NCBI GenBank assembly: GCA_017502305.1
Contig: JAFVVG010000029.1
Span: forward strand, 1-39,041
DNA from: Clostridia bacterium
GTDB taxonomy: Bacteria > Bacillota > Clostridia > Christensenellales > Aristaeellaceae
Direction: 5' to 3'
DNA length: 39,041 nucleotides
In this document: piece by piece, positions 38,936 to 39,041 of the stretch
Layout: each line of letters opens with the position of its first letter
Position numbering within the stretch: the first letter of the stretch is position 1
Notes under the pieces: model-generated
Told to the model about the DNA's origin: nothing
What the model saw: only the letters and a program-made list of their open reading frames with translations
Database searches by the model: none
Translations under genes and position numbers: made by a program

Positions 38936-39041
38936 GAGTTGTGCACTCTCTCACTGGTCGGGCCGTAAACAGCCCGACCGGCCGTTCGTTCGTGTAAGGA
39001 AGCGATTTTGCAAGCAAAATCGCACGGAAATCGCCGCACAT
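38936..39041. repeat. Palindrome-rich end of window
   Basis: No gene starts here. Two inverted repeats stand out: GGTCGGGC/GCCCGACC (38956-38963, 38972-38979) and GCGATTTTGC/GCAAAATCGC (39002-39011, 39014-39023), the latter a near-continuous palindrome. They look like part of a dispersed intergenic element running off the edge. No promoter is recognised. Confidence 0.5.

Noticed and set aside
37356..39041. Upstream extension of the CE2 esterase frame to the window edge
   Set aside because: It runs antisense through the helicase gene, while the ATG at 37355 has a perfect ribosome site and promoter.
1..39041. CRISPR arrays, rRNA genes, complete insertion sequences or a replication origin
   Set aside because: I looked for regularly spaced repeats, transposases and DnaA-box clusters and saw none.

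Overview
The window looks like a chromosomal segment of a GC-rich anaerobic Clostridia member, probably gut-dwelling. The reasons are strong AAGGAGG-type ribosome-binding sites before nearly every gene, TTGACA/TATAAT promoters, a clostridial-type RecA, many Leu-rich signal peptides ending in A-x-A, an extracytosolic flavinylated reductase and several carbohydrate-active enzymes. Placement below class (for example Christensenellales or Oscillospirales) is a guess from protein style only.

Layout. 1-1.77 kb: tail of an unknown gene and a Tn916-type tyrosine integrase, the right end of an integrated element. 1.77-2.3 kb: low-molecular-weight protein tyrosine phosphatase. 2.3-9.9 kb (minus strand): a tightly packed seven-gene run of GH88/105-like hydrolase, secreted SGNH esterase, unclassified glycosidase-like protein, secreted SH3-repeat protein, small PQ-loop membrane protein, CyuA-type cysteine desulfidase and GNAT acetyltransferase. 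10-11.1 kb: a LacI-family regulator with a clear promoter and an inverted repeat at its start point. 11.2-13.2 kb: secreted SpoIID/SH3 protein. 13.2-15.8 kb: aroF-aroB, the first two shikimate-pathway steps, preceded by a Phe/Tyr-rich leader peptide and an attenuator. 15.8-17.4 kb: recA and a TIGR04076-like gene. 17.4-19.4 kb: a secreted FMN/FAD reductase with a Rex-like operator. 19.4-22.1 kb (minus): two esterases, then a class I methyltransferase behind a second leader-peptide/terminator switch. 22.2-25.5 kb: a HAD phosphatase and a large secreted Big2/LRR protein. 25.6-27.6 kb: a one-chain aconitase with a GntR-like palindrome in its leader. 27.7 kb: tRNA-Leu(CAG). 27.9-31.5 kb (plus): two secreted proteins, an AAC(3)-like acetyltransferase and an SDR epimerase. 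31.7-32.6 kb: an AT-rich, probably acquired esterase. 32.7-34.3 kb: a C_GCAxxG_C_C redox protein with a DtxR-type regulator, and a YitT-like membrane protein. 34.3-37.4 kb: type I pullulanase and a CE2-like esterase, divergent from a DEAD-box RNA helicase (37.5-38.9 kb).

The most interesting content is regulatory and lies between the obvious genes. There are two unannotated leader-peptide attenuators: an aromatic-amino-acid switch on aroF-aroB, and a possible translation-stress switch on a methyltransferase. There are also three operator-like palindromes placed at predicted transcription starts (the LacI gene, the flavin reductase and aconitase). All functions are inferred from motifs read by eye; no database search was run.
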